A stretch of 64,000 bases of DNA from Blastomonas natatoria (GCF_003201955.1 NZ_QJJM01000004.1:1-64000); one strand, 5' to 3'; shown: positions 8,343-18,179, counted from the stretch's first letter. Made by a program: numbers and translations. The notes: a model not told the origin generated them from the letters alone.

Positions 8343-8897
8343 TCAGGCACTTCGGTTGCCCGGAAGCATGCGCTTCAGGGTGTCGTCCTTGTAGTAGTAA
8401 TGGTGCAACAGCGCGGCTGCCGCGTGCAGGCCGATCAGAAAATAGCCGATGGTGCCGATGGTTTCGTGCACTTCCTGGACTTGCGTAGCCAAGGCTTTGC
8501 TCGGGGCCACCAGCGGAAACAGGTGCAGTCCGTAAAACGGGATCGTTTTTTCCTCTGCGCTCAGAATTGTCCAGCCCAGCAGCGGCATCACCAGCATGAA
8601 CGCATAGAGCGCCCAATGCACGCCTGTGGACATCTGAATCTGCCACGCCGGCGGCTGAGGCGTAATCGGCGGCCTTGCGGTGAGCAATCGGGCGGCAATC
8701 CGGATGACCGCCAACAGCAGGACTGACAGGCCAAGCATGAAGTGCCAGGTCTTCAAACCTTCGCGCAGGTCGCTGCCGCGCGGGAAGTATCCACGCAGCA
8801 GGATGCAGGCATAGCCACCCGTGATCAGCAGCAGCATCGCCCAGTGCAGGACAATCGAGACAGGCGCGTAGCGTTGCTTCATGATTTTTTCGGCCAT
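8343..8897 (-). CDS. Cytochrome b561 family protein
   Basis: Encodes 184 residues with four hydrophobic segments and histidines placed for two b-type hemes: H18 (VLHWA), H52 (TWHFMLG), H144 (VHETIG) and H158 (GLHAAAALLHH). Members of the family are inner-membrane electron carriers that oxidise quinol, for example to quench superoxide or to feed periplasmic reductases. An AAGAGG ribosome-binding site precedes the ATG. The neighbours are a VIT metal transporter and an exported catalase-peroxidase, consistent with a role in redox or oxidative stress, but no operon can be proved from spacing. The assignment to the family is firm, the physiological partner is not. Confidence 0.9.
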   Translation of the reverse strand: MAEKIMKQRYAPVSIVLHWAMLLLITGGYACILLRGYFPRGSDLREGLKTWHFMLGLSVLLLAVIRIAARLLTARPPITPQPPAWQIQMSTGVHWALYAFMLVMPLLGWTILSAEEKTIPFYGLHLFPLVAPSKALATQVQEVHETIGTIGYFLIGLHAAAALLHHYYYKDDTLKRMLPGNRSA

Positions 8898-8922
8898 ATT
8901 GCACCTCTTGAGATAAAACCCA

Positions 8923-9627
8923 TCAGACGCTCACTCCGAAAAGCCAGCCTACTGCCGCTGTAATGGCCATCGCAAAGATGCCCCAGCCCATTACGCGCAC
9001 CACCGCCGGCACCAATGGCGCTGCACCGGCCTTGGCACCGAGCGCGCCCAGTATCGCGAGCGAGACAACCGATGTAACCACCACAACAAGGATTTCGGCC
9101 GAAGGCGGGGCCAGATAGGCAGCCAGCACGGGAACCGCTGCGGCCACGCTGAACGTCGCCCCTGATGCCAGCGCAGCCTGTAGCGGCCGTGCCGCAAGGT
9201 GATCGGACAGGCCCAATTCATCCCGTACATGAGCCGCAAGTGGATCAGCCAATGAAAGCTCACGCGCCGCCATCGCAGCCGTCTTGGCGCTGAAGCCGCG
9301 TGACAGATAGATCGCTGCGAGCTCTTCCAGCTCTTGCTCCGGGGATTCTGCCAGTGCTTGCTGTTCGCGGTTGATATCGGCCCGCTCGGAATCGCGCTGG
9401 GACGATACCGAGATATACTCTCCCGCCGCCATCGACATCGCACCCGCCACCAGGCCCGCGACGCCAGCCACAAGAATCGCAGCCCGATCGGGTGTGGCCG
9501 CCGACACACCCAGGATCAGCGAGGAAACCGAGACGATCCCGTCATTCGCCCCCAGCACTGCCGCTCTGAGCCAGCCGGTGCGGTGGACATAATGAGGGTC
9601 ATCGGGATGCGGGCTTGCTGATAGCAT
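8923..9627 (-). CDS. VIT/CCC1 family metal ion transporter
   Basis: Encodes 234 residues of the VIT1/CCC1 family, which moves Fe2+ or Mn2+ across membranes. The first membrane segment contains the family motif LGANDGIVSVSSLILGV, followed by a second (GLVAGAMSMAAGEYISV) bearing methionines and a glutamate used for metal binding. A charged cytosolic region (EQELEELAAIYLSRGFS) is the metal-binding domain equivalent, and three C-terminal segments complete the fold. The ribosome-binding site AAAGGAGC is strong. It lies between cytochrome b561 and katG on the same strand; iron or manganese handling next to a heme peroxidase fits an oxidative-stress neighbourhood. Confidence 0.92.
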   Translation of the reverse strand: MLSASPHPDDPHYVHRTGWLRAAVLGANDGIVSVSSLILGVSAATPDRAAILVAGVAGLVAGAMSMAAGEYISVSSQRDSERADINREQQALAESPEQELEELAAIYLSRGFSAKTAAMAARELSLADPLAAHVRDELGLSDHLAARPLQAALASGATFSVAAAVPVLAAYLAPPSAEILVVVVTSVVSLAILGALGAKAGAAPLVPAVVRVMGWGIFAMAITAAVGWLFGVSV

Positions 9628-9683
9628 TGCCTTGGCGCTCCTTTGCCTAAATGCTCGGACGGGTTTGCATCAAGGCTGCGTCC

Positions 9684-11912
9684 TCACCGGCGACCCCGGT
9701 TCATCACGGTGACCCATGCAGCGACGAAATCCTTGGTAAACTTATCGCGCCCGTCATCGGCGGCATAGACTTCGGCAACCGCGCGCAATTCCGAATTCGA
9801 TCCAAATACGAGATCGACCGGAGTGGCGGTCCATTGCAGCGCATTTGTCGCCCGGTTGCGCCCTTCATACAGCCCGGCAGTTTGGGCCGACTTTGACCAA
9901 ACGGTCGACATATCGAGAAGGTTCACGAAAAAGTCGTTCGTGAGGACACCCGGCCGCGAAGTGAAGACGCCGTTGGCAGAGCCGCCAGTATTTGCATTCA
10001 AGGCGCGCATTCCACCGACCAGAACGGTCATTTGCGGAACGGTCAGATCGAGCAGGTCAGCGCGTTCGACCAGCATTTCAGCGGGCGAAAGGCGGCTGTC
10101 GGGGGCGTAATAATTGCGGAAACCGTCAGCCTTGGGCTCCAGCGGTGCAAAGGAGGCGGCATCTGTCTGCGATTGGGCCGCGTCGACGCGCCCCGGAGTG
10201 AAGGGCACCGTCACATTCGATCCGGCTTGCTTGGCAGCCTGCTCGATCGCAGCGCCGCCCCCCAGCACGATCAGATCGGCCAAAGAGACCTGTCTGCCTG
10301 CTTTGCGCGAACGGTTGAAGTCGGTCTGGATGCCATCCAGCGTCTTGAGGACACCGCGTAATTCCGGAGGGTTGTTGGCCAGCCAGCTGATCTGTGGTTC
10401 GAGCCGCAGCCGCGCGCCATTGGCGCCGCCGCGCCCGTCCGTGACGCGGTAACTGGCCGCAGACGCCCAGGCGGTGCGCACCAGTTGCGGGACAGTCAGC
10501 CCGGACGCCATGATCTTGGCCTTGAGCACGCCGATATCGCGTTCGTCGATCGCGGCGTAATCGGCCTTGGGCAAAGGGTCCTGCCACAGGAATTCTTGGC
10601 TGGGCACGTCCTTGCCAAGATAGCGCGAACTTGGCCCCATATCGCGGTGGGTCAGCTTGAACCACGCCAGCGCAAAGGCATCGGCGAAGAGCTGCGGATC
10701 CTTCTGGAAGCGCAAGGCGATCTTCCGGTAAACCGGGTCCTTCTTCAGCGAGATATCGGTCGTGAACATGATCGGCGCGTGGGTTACGCCGGCCACATGC
10801 GCGTCCGGAACCAGACTGACGGCATCGGGGTCGCTGGGGATCCATTGTATGGCGCCTGCCGGGCTCTTGGTCTTGACCCATTCGAACCGAAACAGATTGT
10901 CGAGATATTGGCTAGTGAAGGCGATGGGATTGGATGTCCATGCACCTTCCAGCCCGCTGCTGACGGTATCCTCGGCAAAGCCTTTGCCGCAGGTGTTTTT
11001 CCAGCCAAGGCCCTGCTGCTCGATCGGGGCAGCGGTTGGCTCGGGGCCGACGCAGACGCCCGGCGGGTGGGCACCGTGGGATTTGCCGAAGGTGTGGCCG
11101 CCAGCGATCAGGGCGACTGTCTCTTCATCATTCATCGCCATGCGCGCGAAGGTGTCCCGCGTATCCTTGGCGGCTGCCAAAGGATCGGGATTGCCGTTCG
11201 GCCCTTCGGGATTGACGTAGATGAGGCCCATCTGCACCGCTGCAAGCGGATTCGCCAGCGACCTGTCACCGCCATGGCGCTGATCGGCCAGCATCTGGTT
11301 TTCTGGCCCCCAATAGACCGTGTCCGGCTCCCAATCGTCGGTTCGCCCGCCGGCAAAGCCGATGGTCTTGAACCCCATCTGCTCCAAAGCGACCGTGCCG
11401 CTGAGTTCAATCAGATCGGCCCAAGAAAGCTTGCGCCCGTATTTCTGCTTGATCGGCCATAGCAGCCGGCGCGCCTTGTCGAGGCTGACATTGTCCGGCC
11501 AGCTGTTGAGCGGTTCGAACCGTTGTTGCCCGCCGCCCGCACCGCCCCGGCCATCGGCGATGCGGTAGGTGCCCGCGCTATGCCATGCCATGCGAATGAA
11601 AAAGGGGCCGTAATTTCCGTAGTCGGCGGGCCACCACGGCTGTGACGTCGTCATTACCTTGGCAATATCGGCCTTGAGCACATCCAGATCGAGCGTGGCG
11701 AATTCTTTGGCGTAGTCAAAATCTTCGCCGAATGGGTTGGATTGCGGAGCCTCCTGACGAAGCGGCGACAGGTCGAGCCGGTCGGGCCACCAATCCTTGT
11801 TCGTCATGGCCTTTTCGGGGGCCTCCACCTGCGCTTTTGCCTCGGTGGCCATCGCGATCGGGGCCAAGGCAACAGACAGGATCGCCGCGAGTTTGATCGC
11901 TTGAATTTGCAT
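9684..11912 (-). CDS. katG: Catalase-peroxidase KatG with N-terminal export signal
   Basis: Encodes 742 residues of a bifunctional heme catalase-peroxidase. The distal heme side [11 protein letters not shown] (W110, H111), the [10 protein letters not shown] tyrosine, and the methionine in [10 protein letters not shown] can form the Met-Tyr-Trp adduct needed for catalase activity. The proximal histidine lies in [12 protein letters not shown], and the second, degenerate peroxidase half follows. The protein begins [20 protein letters not shown] with an A-K-A-Q cleavage site, so it is probably periplasmic; most KatG proteins are cytoplasmic. The chosen ATG is preceded by AAGGGA. The 50 in-frame residues upstream are arginine-rich and not family-like. 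No OxyR gene is adjacent. Confidence 0.93.
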   Translation of the reverse strand: MQIQAIKLAAILSVALAPIAMATEAKAQVEAPEKAMTNKDWWPDRLDLSPLRQEAPQSNPFGEDFDYAKEFATLDLDVLKADIAKVMTTSQPWWPADYGNYGPFFIRMAWHSAGTYRIADGRGGAGGGQQRFEPLNSWPDNVSLDKARRLLWPIKQKYGRKLSWADLIELSGTVALEQMGFKTIGFAGGRTDDWEPDTVYWGPENQMLADQRHGGDRSLANPLAAVQMGLIYVNPEGPNGNPDPLAAAKDTRDTFARMAMNDEETVALIAGGHTFGKSHGAHPPGVCVGPEPTAAPIEQQGLGWKNTCGKGFAEDTVSSGLEGAWTSNPIAFTSQYLDNLFRFEWVKTKSPAGAIQWIPSDPDAVSLVPDAHVAGVTHAPIMFTTDISLKKDPVYRKIALRFQKDPQLFADAFALAWFKLTHRDMGPSSRYLGKDVPSQEFLWQDPLPKADYAAIDERDIGVLKAKIMASGLTVPQLVRTAWASAASYRVTDGRGGANGARLRLEPQISWLANNPPELRGVLKTLDGIQTDFNRSRKAGRQVSLADLIVLGGGAAIEQAAKQAGSNVTVPFTPGRVDAAQSQTDAASFAPLEPKADGFRNYYAPDSRLSPAEMLVERADLLDLTVPQMTVLVGGMRALNANTGGSANGVFTSRPGVLTNDFFVNLLDMSTVWSKSAQTAGLYEGRNRATNALQWTATPVDLVFGSNSELRAVAEVYAADDGRDKFTKDFVAAWVTVMNRGRR

Positions 11913-12227
11913 TGGCCTGAATTCCCTTGGCTGGATTGGAAGGAGCAATATCTTGCTCGTCGGTGACGGACGGCTTGGAGCATTTGCAGTTCTTGCCCGG
12001 GCGCGAGAACGAGGCCCGCTGGCGATAGCAGAACCGCGGCGGCTTTTTGCAGGCAGGCGCACGAGGCATAGAGAGCGGCGCCATCATGGGGCAGGGTCGG
12101 AATCTACGGATATTGCCGACCCACAGGCCTCTCTCCGACACAAAGCGCGCAGTTTTGCGACCGATCCGATGTTCTTCCCGCTTTGTCGGGTGCATCCCCG
12201 CCCGTGATGTGCTAGATTTCATATCTG

Positions 12228-15200
12228 ATGCCGAACAGCAGTCCTCCTCAAGCAGGTGGCGACAGGCTCGTCGGGAAGGTCTTGCACGCCGGGAAGGCGG
12301 AACAATGCCCTCCATCGGCAGCGACCAAACTTGGTGGCAACGCCGCATCGTCGGTGCCAGTGGTGGCGATAGGCGCTTCGGCGGGCGGGCTTGATGCGAT
12401 GACTCGGCTGCTCGATGCGATGCCGGCCCATACCGGCGCTGCCTTTCTGCTGGTCCAGCATCTTGATCCCCACCACACCAGCCAACTGGCCGAACTGCTT
12501 GCCACTCACACGCCGATGCGCGTGTGCGAGGCGGGCGAAGGCATGGCGATCGAGGCCGACGCCATCTATGTGTGCCCTCCCGGCCGGTTCATGGCGATCC
12601 GGTTCGGCGTGCTGCACCTTTCGCGTCCGCAGTCGGGCGATCACGCCCGGCTGCCGATCGACTATCTGGTCCATTCGCTGGCCGATGAATGCGGCCAGCG
12701 CAGCGTCTGCATCATTCTGACGGGAACCGGAGACGATGGCAGCGGCGCGTTGCCATCGCTGCATGAACGTGGCGGACACCTCATCGTGCAGGACCTGGAG
12801 GAAGCCGAATATGACGGGATGCCGCGCGCTGCGGTGATGACCGGCCTTGCCGATGCCGTGGTGCCGCTTGCCGGGATACCGAAAGCGCTGGCGGCAATCC
12901 TGCGGCGTATGGCCGGCGCCGCCTCAACCCTTGCGATGCCGCCGGATGGATACGGTACCGCGGACATCCGATCGATCATCGCGCTGCTGCTACAGAAGGT
13001 AGGACAGGACTTCAGCGCCTACAAACACGGCACGCTGGAGCGGCGTATCCACCGCCGGATGGGGCTGCGCGGCCTGCCGGCAGGTGCGCTGGCGCGGTAT
13101 CATGAGGAACTGGCCCGCAATCAGGCAGAATGCGAAGCGCTGGCCGAGGACCTGCTGATCAACGTCACCAGCTTTTTTCGCGATCCCGCAGTCTTCGCGC
13201 TGCTGGAAAGCGAGGTGCTGCCCGACGTGCTCGCCAATCTCGCAGCCAATCAGGCGCTTCGCGTCTGGGTGGTGGGATGCAGCACCGGCGAGGAAGCCTA
13301 CTCCCTGGCGATCATCATGCGCGATGTCATCCTCGCCGCGCAGCGCGATGTCAAGCTGCAGGTATTCGCGTCAGACGTCGATGCCCAGGCCATCGCAGTC
13401 GCGCGCGAAGGCCTCTATTCGCTGTCGATCAAGGACGAAGTTCCGGCGGATCGATTGGCACGATATTTTGTCGAGGAGGAAGGCGGCTACCGCGTTACCC
13501 CGGCCTTGCGCGGATCGGTTGTGTTTACTGTGCAGGACGTGCTGACCGACCCGCCGTTTTCGCGGATGGACATGGTCTCCTGCCGCAACCTGCTGATCTA
13601 TCTGAAGCCTGACGCGCAGGCCAAGGTAATCGGCCTGTTCCATTTTGCCTTGCGCGAAAACGGCGTGCTGCTGCTTGGCATGGCCGAAACGCCGGGCAAT
13701 GTTTCCGAACGGTTTGCAGTACTGCACAAGGCCGAGCGGATCTATCGCCACATCGCCCGGAGCAAGCCGGGGGAGCCGGGCTTTCCGCTCAGCTTTGCCC
13801 AGAGCATTCCCCGGCTGACCGCCGTCGAAAGCAAGGCGCAGGTGAACCGGCAAACGGCACTGGCCAATCTGTGCCGCGATGCTGTGCTGAAAAGCTATGC
13901 GCCGGCCAGCCTGCTGATCAATGCCCAGCATCAGTGCATCTATTCGGTTGGCCCTGTCAGCCGTTATCTGCGCCTTGCCTCCGGCCCGCCGAGCCTCGAT
14001 CTGCTTGCGCTGGCGCCGGATGATTTGCGTGGCACCTTGCGTTTTGCGATTTCGCGCGCGGATCGCGAGCAACCGCTGGTCACCACCGGCCTGTGCGAGA
14101 CCGCAGCAGAGGGCATGGCGGTATTCTTCACTATCACAGTCCGCTTCATCGAGAGCGATGGCGAGCCGCTGCATCTGGTCAGCTTCATCGAACAGGCGTC
14201 GCAGGTCGGGGTCACCGACCCTGCCCCACAGCATGACAGTCAAGCGCCCTTGCGCGAGCTCGAACGGCAGCTCGAAAGTGCTCATGCCGATCTGCTGGCT
14301 GCGATACAGAGCCGCGATGCGCTGGTCCTCGAACAAAAGGCGATCAATGACGAAGCGCTTTCGGTCAACGAGGAGTTTCAGTCCACCAATGAAGAGCTGC
14401 TGACCTCGAAGGAGGAGCTGCAATCGCTGAACGAAGAGCTGATCGCGCTCAACAGCCAGCTGCAGGAAACGCTCGACCGGCAACGGATCGCTTCGGACGA
14501 TTTGCAGAACATCCTCTACAGCACCAATGTCGCCACGCTGTTCCTCGATCTAAAGCTGCGCATCCGGTTCTTCACGCCGGCCACCAAGACCTTCTTCAGC
14601 GTCATTCCCGGCGATATCGGCCGCCCGCTGGCAGACCTGCAATCGCTGGCTGATGACGATGATTTGCTGGTCGATGCCCGAGTCGTACTGCTCCAGAGCA
14701 CGACGATAGAGCGCGAAATCAGTGGTCCGGGCGGGACATGGTTCGTGCGCCGTATCTTTCCCTATCGCACCCATGATGGCCGGGTGGAGGGGGTGGTCAT
14801 CACTTTCATCGATATCACCGAGCGTCGGCGGACGGCAGCGGCGCTGGACGAGGCGCGGCGGGCAGCCGAACAATCCAACCGCGGCAAATCGCGGTTTCTG
14901 GCGGTCGCAAGCCATGACCTGCGCCAGCCGCTGCAATCGCTGGCTTTGATCCAAGAGATGCTGCGACAAAGCGTCACTGATCCCAAGGCGCAGGAACAGA
15001 TCGCGCGGTTTGGTTTGCTGCTCGATGCGATGGCCGGCATGCTGAACTGCCTGCTCGACATCAACCAGATCGAATCCGGTGTGCTTGAAGTTAGCACGGT
15101 GCCCTTCACCCTTGCCGACCTTTTCGATCGATTGCGTAATGAGTTTACGCCTCTGACCGAAGCGCAGGGCCTTGCCCTGGCTGTCGTGCCCAGCAGCGCC

Positions 15201-16610
15201 ACCGTACTGAGCGATGCGCGTCTGCTCGAAGCGATGCTGCGCAATCTTCTCGCCAATGCCATCAAGTATACACCGCCCGGCGGGCGCATTCTTTTAGGGT
15301 GCCGTCATCCCGGGGCGATGCTGCGGATCGAGGTCTGGGATAGCGGGATCGGGATCAAGCAAGACCAGCTTGGACCGATCTTTGACGAGTTCTATCAGAT
15401 CGATAACCCTGGATCGTCACGCGAACGCGGCTTCGGACTGGGATTGACCATCGTGCGGGAAATCGGCCTGCTGCTGGGTCATCCTGTCACGGTGCGATCA
15501 CGCCCAGACAAGGGCTCGGTGTTTGCCGTGACCGTTCCGTCAGCCCCGTCCGGCGATTATACGGAACAGCTCGCGCCAAGGCTTGTGCCGACCGGCCCGA
15601 CAAGCGGATGCACCATCGCGCTGGTTGAGGATGATCCGGGTGTGCGCGAGGCGCTGGAAGCGCTGCTGACCGAGGCCGGGCATACCGTGATCTGTGCAAG
15701 AGACGGCCCATCGGCACTGGCGCTGGCAAGCGAGGGTGCAATCCTCCCCGATCTGGTGCTGACCGACTATAACCTGCCTCGCGGCATGAACGGCGTGGTT
15801 GTGCTGGCCAACCTGCGGGAAGTGCTGAAGCGGCATATTCCCGGAATTGTGCTGACCGGCGATATCTCGAAGGATGCCTTGACCGAAATCGAGCTGGCCG
15901 ACTGCCTGCTGCTGAGCAAGCCGGTGACCGCCGCCAGACTGCACGCGGCAATCCGCAAGGTGACGCCCGCAAAGGGCACCGATCATGGCTCCAGCGCGCC
16001 GCATCCGACGCGGCTGATCTGCATCCTCGAAGACAACCCGGACATGCGCAAGGCGATGTTGAGCGTTTTGGGGTATGAAAATTGGCAGGTTACCACCTAT
16101 CCCAGCGCAGAGGCCTTTCTGACCGCTGAAAGCAAGGGTGCTGACCGGTGCCTGATCATTGACACCAACCTTCCTGGCATGAGCGGCATCGCCCTCATAG
16201 AGATGCTGCGCGCGCGGGGTGACCGCCTGCCCGCCGTGCTGATCACCGGCACCGGCGACATAGCGATGGCGGTGCAGGCGATGCGTTCAGGTGCGAGCGA
16301 TTTCATCGAGCGGCCTGTCAGCCGGAGAGACCTGATCGATTCTATCAAACGGGCGGTCTCCGGTACCAAGGCCGGGCGCGGGCTGGACGCTGCCGAGGAG
16401 GCGATCGCTCGGAAAATGGCCACTCTTACTGCTCGGCAAAAGGTCGTTCTGACTATGGTCATGGCCGGGGAGCCGAGCAAGAACATCGCCGCCGATCTTG
16501 CGATATCTCAGCGCACCGTTGAAAGTCACCGCGCGCAGATCATGCAAAAGCTGGGCGTGCGCACGATCCCGGATCTGGTCCGCGCCGTGCTTTCCGCCGG
16601 GACTGCCTGA
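12228..16610 (+). CDS. Fused CheB-CheR-PAS-histidine kinase-receiver-receiver-LuxR signalling protein
   Basis: A 1460-residue protein that joins a full signalling route. Residues 44-235 are a CheB methylesterase domain with the triad S51 (GASAGG), H78 (QHLDP) and D170 (GTGDDGS). About 242-510 is a CheR methyltransferase (FFRDP; GCSTGEEAYS; CRNLLIYL). A glutamate-rich coiled coil follows (LQSLNEELIALNSQLQETL), then a PAS domain. The HisKA site is H896 (SHDLRQPLQS), and the ATPase has an N-box NLLANAIKYTP and G-boxes. Receiver 1 has D1180, receiver 2 D1312, and about 1400-1460 is a LuxR-type helix-turn-helix (SQRTVESHRAQIMQKLG). The second receiver plus helix-turn-helix equals a FixJ-type response regulator. 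No chemotaxis genes are nearby. The start has a weak ribosome-binding site, but the next ATG would remove S51. DNA-binding output is inferred. Confidence 0.92.
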   Translation: MPNSSPPQAGGDRLVGKVLHAGKAEQCPPSAATKLGGNAASSVPVVAIGASAGGLDAMTRLLDAMPAHTGAAFLLVQHLDPHHTSQLAELLATHTPMRVCEAGEGMAIEADAIYVCPPGRFMAIRFGVLHLSRPQSGDHARLPIDYLVHSLADECGQRSVCIILTGTGDDGSGALPSLHERGGHLIVQDLEEAEYDGMPRAAVMTGLADAVVPLAGIPKALAAILRRMAGAASTLAMPPDGYGTADIRSIIALLLQKVGQDFSAYKHGTLERRIHRRMGLRGLPAGALARYHEELARNQAECEALAEDLLINVTSFFRDPAVFALLESEVLPDVLANLAANQALRVWVVGCSTGEEAYSLAIIMRDVILAAQRDVKLQVFASDVDAQAIAVAREGLYSLSIKDEVPADRLARYFVEEEGGYRVTPALRGSVVFTVQDVLTDPPFSRMDMVSCRNLLIYLKPDAQAKVIGLFHFALRENGVLLLGMAETPGNVSERFAVLHKAERIYRHIARSKPGEPGFPLSFAQSIPRLTAVESKAQVNRQTALANLCRDAVLKSYAPASLLINAQHQCIYSVGPVSRYLRLASGPPSLDLLALAPDDLRGTLRFAISRADREQPLVTTGLCETAAEGMAVFFTITVRFIESDGEPLHLVSFIEQASQVGVTDPAPQHDSQAPLRELERQLESAHADLLAAIQSRDALVLEQKAINDEALSVNEEFQSTNEELLTSKEELQSLNEELIALNSQLQETLDRQRIASDDLQNILYSTNVATLFLDLKLRIRFFTPATKTFFSVIPGDIGRPLADLQSLADDDDLLVDARVVLLQSTTIEREISGPGGTWFVRRIFPYRTHDGRVEGVVITFIDITERRRTAAALDEARRAAEQSNRGKSRFLAVASHDLRQPLQSLALIQEMLRQSVTDPKAQEQIARFGLLLDAMAGMLNCLLDINQIESGVLEVSTVPFTLADLFDRLRNEFTPLTEAQGLALAVVPSSATVLSDARLLEAMLRNLLANAIKYTPPGGRILLGCRHPGAMLRIEVWDSGIGIKQDQLGPIFDEFYQIDNPGSSRERGFGLGLTIVREIGLLLGHPVTVRSRPDKGSVFAVTVPSAPSGDYTEQLAPRLVPTGPTSGCTIALVEDDPGVREALEALLTEAGHTVICARDGPSALALASEGAILPDLVLTDYNLPRGMNGVVVLANLREVLKRHIPGIVLTGDISKDALTEIELADCLLLSKPVTAARLHAAIRKVTPAKGTDHGSSAPHPTRLICILEDNPDMRKAMLSVLGYENWQVTTYPSAEAFLTAESKGADRCLIIDTNLPGMSGIALIEMLRARGDRLPAVLITGTGDIAMAVQAMRSGASDFIERPVSRRDLIDSIKRAVSGTKAGRGLDAAEEAIARKMATLTARQKVVLTMVMAGEPSKNIAADLAISQRTVESHRAQIMQKLGVRTIPDLVRAVLSAGTA

Positions 16611-16752
16611 CACCTCACTCTGCGTAGATTCCGAGTCTGATCAATCAGCTGAAATACGTCCATTCCTTCCCTGCGACCCGGACTAGGGCGTCCGGATTGA
16701 ACGTCAGCCCCTGATCGCCGTCTGGACGCCCGCTCTTTTTGAAAGGTAAGCC

Positions 16753-17160
16753 GTGTTCAAATTGGCTCTTGTGATTGTTGCGGCCGGATTGCTGTCGGGC
16801 TGCATCACGGCCCCGCAGAATCGCGATTATCGCTCCGACTGGTCACGCTACGACTACGATCGGCCCGATCCTGCTTATGGCAATTACTATGCCGACCGTT
16901 ATCACCGCGACGACAACCGACGCTATCGCGAACGCCAGCTCAAGCGCGAAGAACGCGTCTATCGCGGTCAGGACGGGCGCTATTACTGCCGCCGTTCCGA
17001 TGGGACGACTGGTCTGATTGTCGGCGCGGTGGCTGGCGGCGCGCTTGGCAATGTCATTGCGCCGGGCGGCTCGGAACTGGTCGGCACGATACTCGGCGCC
17101 ATTGGCGGCAGTGTGGCTGGCCGAGCGATCGACCGCAATCGGGAAGTACGGTGTCGATAG
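16753..17160 (+). CDS. Glycine-zipper outer-membrane lipoprotein
   Basis: Encodes 135 residues starting at GTG after a clear GAAAGG site. The signal peptide ends in the lipobox LLSGC, so the protein should be lipid-anchored. A long hydrophilic stretch rich in Y, D and R follows, and the C-terminal 50 residues form a glycine-zipper pair (GLIVGAVAGGALGNVIA and GTILGAIGGSVAGRAI) as in the 2TM glycine-zipper family related to SlyB/17-kDa surface antigens. It opens a run of small genes linked to stress and envelope families. The exact role of this family is unclear; envelope integrity is a reasonable inference. Confidence 0.85.
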   Translation: MFKLALVIVAAGLLSGCITAPQNRDYRSDWSRYDYDRPDPAYGNYYADRYHRDDNRRYRERQLKREERVYRGQDGRYYCRRSDGTTGLIVGAVAGGALGNVIAPGGSELVGTILGAIGGSVAGRAIDRNREVRCR

Positions 17161-17202
17161 GCTGACGAGTGCCGGCAGCAGCGGGAAAAACGGAGGCGGG
17201 CA

Positions 17203-17349
17203 ATGCCCTACAAAGTCATCGCGATCCCGTTGCTGTTTTGGTTGGCCGGGCTGGCCACCTCAGTCATGCTGGGCGGCTGGATCCACCTGCTGTTCATCAT
17301 CTCGCTCTTCCTCTTCGTCGCAGAATTGATGGCAGATAAAACGGCGTGA
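17203..17349 (+). CDS. 48-residue membrane microprotein (lmo0937/DUF5670-like)
   Basis: A short frame encoding MPYKVIAIPLLFW, a GLATSVMLGGWIHLLF core, a second hydrophobic stretch and an MADKTA tail. Two membrane segments separated by a glycine turn with a conserved histidine match the lmo0937/DUF5670 microprotein pattern known from general-stress loci. A GGAGGCGGG ribosome-binding site lies directly upstream. It is flanked by the glycine-zipper lipoprotein and another membrane microprotein on the same strand. Function of the family is unknown. Confidence 0.75.
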   Translation: MPYKVIAIPLLFWLAGLATSVMLGGWIHLLFIISLFLFVAELMADKTA

Positions 17350-17398
17350 TGCGTTTCAAATCGGATTTAAGATACAATATTGAATCAAGGAATTAAGC

Positions 17399-17566
17399 AT
17401 GACGCCGCTATTCAACGTTATAGTTACTCTTATAGTTGTTGGCATCATTCTTTATCTGATCAACAACTACATGCCAATTGACGGCACTATCAAGAGCATT
17501 CTTAACATTGTCGTGGTGATTGCGGTCATCCTATGGCTTCTGCGATCGTTCGGCATGCTCGGCTGA
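17399..17566 (+). CDS. 55-residue membrane microprotein (Thivi_2564-like)
   Basis: The frame encodes two hydrophobic segments around a short loop with the motif NNYMPIDGTIKSILN. That loop and the closing WLLRSFGMLG are characteristic of the Thivi_2564 family of tiny membrane proteins. AAGGAATT upstream provides a ribosome-binding site, and GATACAATAT in the same gap resembles a promoter -10 element. It is more AT-rich than its neighbours. It stands between the DUF5670-like microprotein and a CsbD-like gene, both of types seen in stress-induced groups. No function is established. Confidence 0.75.
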   Translation: MTPLFNVIVTLIVVGIILYLINNYMPIDGTIKSILNIVVVIAVILWLLRSFGMLG

Positions 17567-17580
17567 CCAGCAAACACTGC

Positions 17581-17597
17581 CGCAGAACTGTTCTGCG
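17581..17597. other. Small inverted repeat CGCAGAA-CTG-TTCTGCG
   Basis: A perfect 7-bp inverted repeat with a 3-nt centre, 14 nt after the microprotein stop and 21 nt before the CsbD-like start codon. Without a T-tract it is more likely a protein-binding site or RNA-processing hairpin than a terminator. Confidence 0.35.
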
Positions 17598-17617
17598 ATC
17601 ATTCAAGGAGACGTATC

Positions 17618-17800
17618 ATGGGTGAATTCAAGGACAAGGCCAGGGGCGCCGCTAACGAAGCCATCGGCAAGACCAAGGCTGCCGCCGGCCGTGCGACCGA
17701 CAACCCCGAACTGGTCGCCAAGGGTATTGCACAGCAAGCCAAGGGCAAGGCGCAGAACATCTCTGGCACCGTCAAGGGCGCACTTGGCGACAAGATCTGA
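17618..17800 (+). CDS. CsbD-like stress protein
   Basis: Encodes 60 residues of the CsbD family: MGEFKDKARGAANEAIGKTK, then LVAKGIAQQAKGKAQ and a glycine-containing end. CsbD proteins are small, hydrophilic, alanine/lysine-rich and predicted disordered or helical. They are among the most abundant general-stress proteins in many bacteria, though their molecular job is not known. A perfect AAGGAGA site lies 7 nt upstream. The gene precedes a helical membrane-anchored protein and a four-helix-bundle protein in the same direction, which supports a stress-induced group. Confidence 0.9.
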   Translation: MGEFKDKARGAANEAIGKTKAAAGRATDNPELVAKGIAQQAKGKAQNISGTVKGALGDKI

Positions 17801-17852
17801 TCTGTCTGCCTTCCCCCGTCGCAACCCGGCGGCTCAATCAAGGAACAACCTG

Positions 17853-18179
17853 ATGTCCAACTCCACCACCGAAACCCTGTCCAGCCAGTTCCAGGACAGC
17901 GTCGATACCGCCGCTCATGCGCTGAAGGCTGCCGCTTCGAGCACGCAGGAATTCTCTGCAGAAGCGGGCGAAGTGCTCGCCACTGCAACCACCGAGATCT
18001 CAAAGTTGGCCGAAAGCCTGCGCACCCATGCGGTCGATGCTGCCAAGGACGCCGCGCAATTTGCCAAGCACGAGGTCGAAGCCCATCCGCTGGCATTACT
18101 CGCCGCTGCGCTGACAGCAGTTGTCGCCGTGATGGGGGTGGTCGCGATGGGCCGCAGTAGCAAACATGCCGCGGAATAA
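17853..18179 (+). CDS. ElaB/DUF883-like helical protein with C-terminal membrane anchor
   Basis: Encodes 108 residues. The first 80 form a continuous alanine-rich amphipathic helix region (DSVDTAAHALKAAASSTQEF; SKLAESLRTHAVDAAKDA), and the end has one hydrophobic segment (LALLAAALTAVVAVMGVVAMG) followed by a basic tail. This layout is that of ElaB/YqjD (DUF883) proteins, which are inner-membrane proteins that can bind ribosomes in stationary phase. The sequence is also phasin-like in its helical part, so the family call is moderate. AAGGAAC precedes the ATG. It follows the CsbD-like gene by about 50 nt. Confidence 0.7.
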   Translation: MSNSTTETLSSQFQDSVDTAAHALKAAASSTQEFSAEAGEVLATATTEISKLAESLRTHAVDAAKDAAQFAKHEVEAHPLALLAAALTAVVAVMGVVAMGRSSKHAAE

